Source of the DNA: Roseateles_E cavernae
GTDB taxonomy: Bacteria > Pseudomonadota > Gammaproteobacteria > Burkholderiales > Burkholderiaceae_C
Direction of reading: 5' to 3'
Assembly: GCF_040187885.1 (NCBI RefSeq)
Contig: NZ_JBDPLH010000001.1
Span: forward strand, 310,001 to 374,000
DNA length: 64,000 nucleotides
Below are positions 63,107 through 64,000 of this stretch, one piece after another (the stretch's first letter is position 1; every line of letters begins with the position of its first letter). The notes below the pieces were generated by a model. That model saw only the letters and a program-made list of their open reading frames with translations. It was not told the origin of the DNA and searched no databases. A program made the position numbers and the translations under genes.

Positions 63107-64000
63107 ATGGACAATGTTGATCTGAATGTGCTGCGCCAGGTATCGAGCTGGATGAGCGAGGGCCGGCGCGTCGTGCTGGGCACCATCACCCGCACCTGGG
63201 GCTCGGCGCCCCGGCCGGTGGGCTCGGTGGTGGCGGTGCGCGACGACGGCCTGATCGCCGGCTCGGTTTCGGGCGGCTGCATCGAGGACGATCTGATCGC
63301 CAAGGTGCGCGAGGGCGCGCTGACCCTGAGCAGACCCGAGCTGATCCGCTACGGCGTCGGCGCCGAAGAGGCCACCCGCTTCGGCCTGCCCTGCGGCGGC
63401 ACCTTGGAGCTGGTGCTGGAGCCGCTCAGCGCGGCCTCGCAGATCCCGGCCCTGCTGGCCCGTCTGGCGGCCGGCGAGCGGGTGCAACGCGAGCTGGACC
63501 TGGCCAGCGGCGCGGTGCGCTTGCTGGCCCCGCAGGCCCATGCCGATGTGGTGCGCCTGAGCGAGACGCAGCTGGTCACCCACCACGGCCCGCAATGGCG
63601 CTTGCTGATCATCGGCGCCGGCCAGCTGACCCAGTACCTGGCCAGCATGGCGCTGGCGCTGGACTACCAGGTGCTGGTCTGCGATCCGCGCGACGAGTAC
63701 CAGCCCGACATTCCCGGCGCCACCCTGACGCGCGAGATGCCGGACGACGTGGTGCAGCGCTTTGCCCCCGACGGCCACTGCGCCATCGTCGCGCTGACCC
63801 ACGACCCCAAGCTCGACGACCTGGCCCTGATGGAAGCGCTGGGCAGCCCGGCCTTCTATGTCGGCGCGATCGGCTCGCGGGTCAACCAGGCCAAGCGCAA
63901 GGCCCGCCTGGCCGAGCATTTCGGCATGAGCGAGGCCCAGCTCGCGCGGCTGCACGGCCCGGTCGGCCTGAACATCGGCGCCCGCACGCCGCCCGAGATC
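63107..64000 (+). CDS. XdhC/CoxI family molybdenum-hydroxylase maturation protein (partial)
   Basis: The first 298 codons of a gene that runs off the window, open to base 64000. MDNVDLNVLRQVSSWMSEGR then VVLGTITRTWGSAPRPVGSVVAVRDDGLIAGSVSGGCIEDDL is the XdhC/CoxI N-terminal domain. LLIIGAGQLTQYLASMALAL is the Rossmann NAD/nucleotide-binding half, and IVALTHDPKLDDLALMEAL and FYVGAIGSRVNQAKRKARL are the C-terminal domain. XdhC proteins insert the sulfurated molybdenum cofactor into xanthine-dehydrogenase-type enzymes. It is divergent from coxS, whose product family it serves. Confidence 0.93.
   Translation, partial: MDNVDLNVLRQVSSWMSEGRRVVLGTITRTWGSAPRPVGSVVAVRDDGLIAGSVSGGCIEDDLIAKVREGALTLSRPELIRYGVGAEEATRFGLPCGGTLELVLEPLSAASQIPALLARLAAGERVQRELDLASGAVRLLAPQAHADVVRLSETQLVTHHGPQWRLLIIGAGQLTQYLASMALALDYQVLVCDPRDEYQPDIPGATLTREMPDDVVQRFAPDGHCAIVALTHDPKLDDLALMEALGSPAFYVGAIGSRVNQAKRKARLAEHFGMSEAQLARLHGPVGLNIGARTPPEI

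Overview
The window is about 64 kb of very GC-rich, gene-dense bacterial chromosome. It carries Tat-exported phosphatases, PEP-CTERM proteins, a GlpSTPQV-type glycerol ABC transporter, a TonB-dependent receptor, a form II CO-dehydrogenase-like operon and an FeS photolyase cluster. Together with the codon bias this suggests a beta-proteobacterium of the Burkholderiales (Roseateles/Pelomonas/Rubrivivax-like); the placement is inferred, since no rRNA is present. I see no tRNA, rRNA, CRISPR array, insertion sequence or prophage. No stretch longer than 300 bases lacks a gene.

Layout. 1-8.3 kb: tail of a patatin-like phospholipase, a Tat-exported PhoD phosphatase, a PEP-CTERM protein, a CoA-transferase/acetyl-CoA hydrolase, a membrane histidine kinase and a Tat-exported PhoX-like phosphatase. 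8.3-20.7 kb: small housekeeping and accessory genes. These are a duplicated BamE-like lipoprotein, an alpha/beta hydrolase, an orphan solute-binding protein, an RDD-plus-ClpP-like fusion, a nitrilase, a ParDE toxin-antitoxin pair, a Nudix hydrolase, a frameshifted ldhA, a GGDEF protein and a frameshifted dienelactone hydrolase lipoprotein. 20.8-23.6 kb: a second diguanylate cyclase, and an EamA transporter divergent from an HTH/NBR1-Ig-like regulator. 23.6-33.8 kb: a complete glycerol uptake and catabolism locus (glpV, DUF2160, glpQ, glpP, glpT, glpS, glpD divergent from glpR, glpK). 33.8-47.4 kb: an esterase, a TonB receptor, a manganese (yybP-ykoY) riboswitch with its TMEM165/GDT1 exporter gene, an active/inactive M16 peptidase pair, a VOC protein, a PEP-CTERM protein, a phosphocholine-type phospholipase C and NDH-2. 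47.4-51.3 kb: GNAT and DUF1203 genes, and two Fe(II)/2-oxoglutarate oxygenases flanking a WYL regulator. 51.3-56.6 kb: a light/oxidative-damage cluster (lipocalin, acyltransferase, MerR regulator, DUF2256, FeS photolyase, an apparently permuted FAD-domain photolyase homologue). 56.6-64 kb: a coxSLMDEG-like molybdenum hydroxylase operon divergent from an xdhC/coxI homologue that runs off the window.

Cross-cutting observations. A near-identical palindrome, TGCTGACA-N5-TGTCAGCA, lies in front of an alpha/beta hydrolase gene and a VOC gene, and a variant lies between a prolyl-hydroxylase-like gene and the WYL regulator gene. This suggests a small dispersed regulon. The two oxygenases beside that regulator share an N-terminal module. 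Two genes are broken by a single missing G in a G run, which points either to sequencing error or to slippage. Three extracytoplasmic phosphoester-cleaving enzymes (PhoD, PhoX, PLC) suggest an organism adapted to phosphate scavenging.
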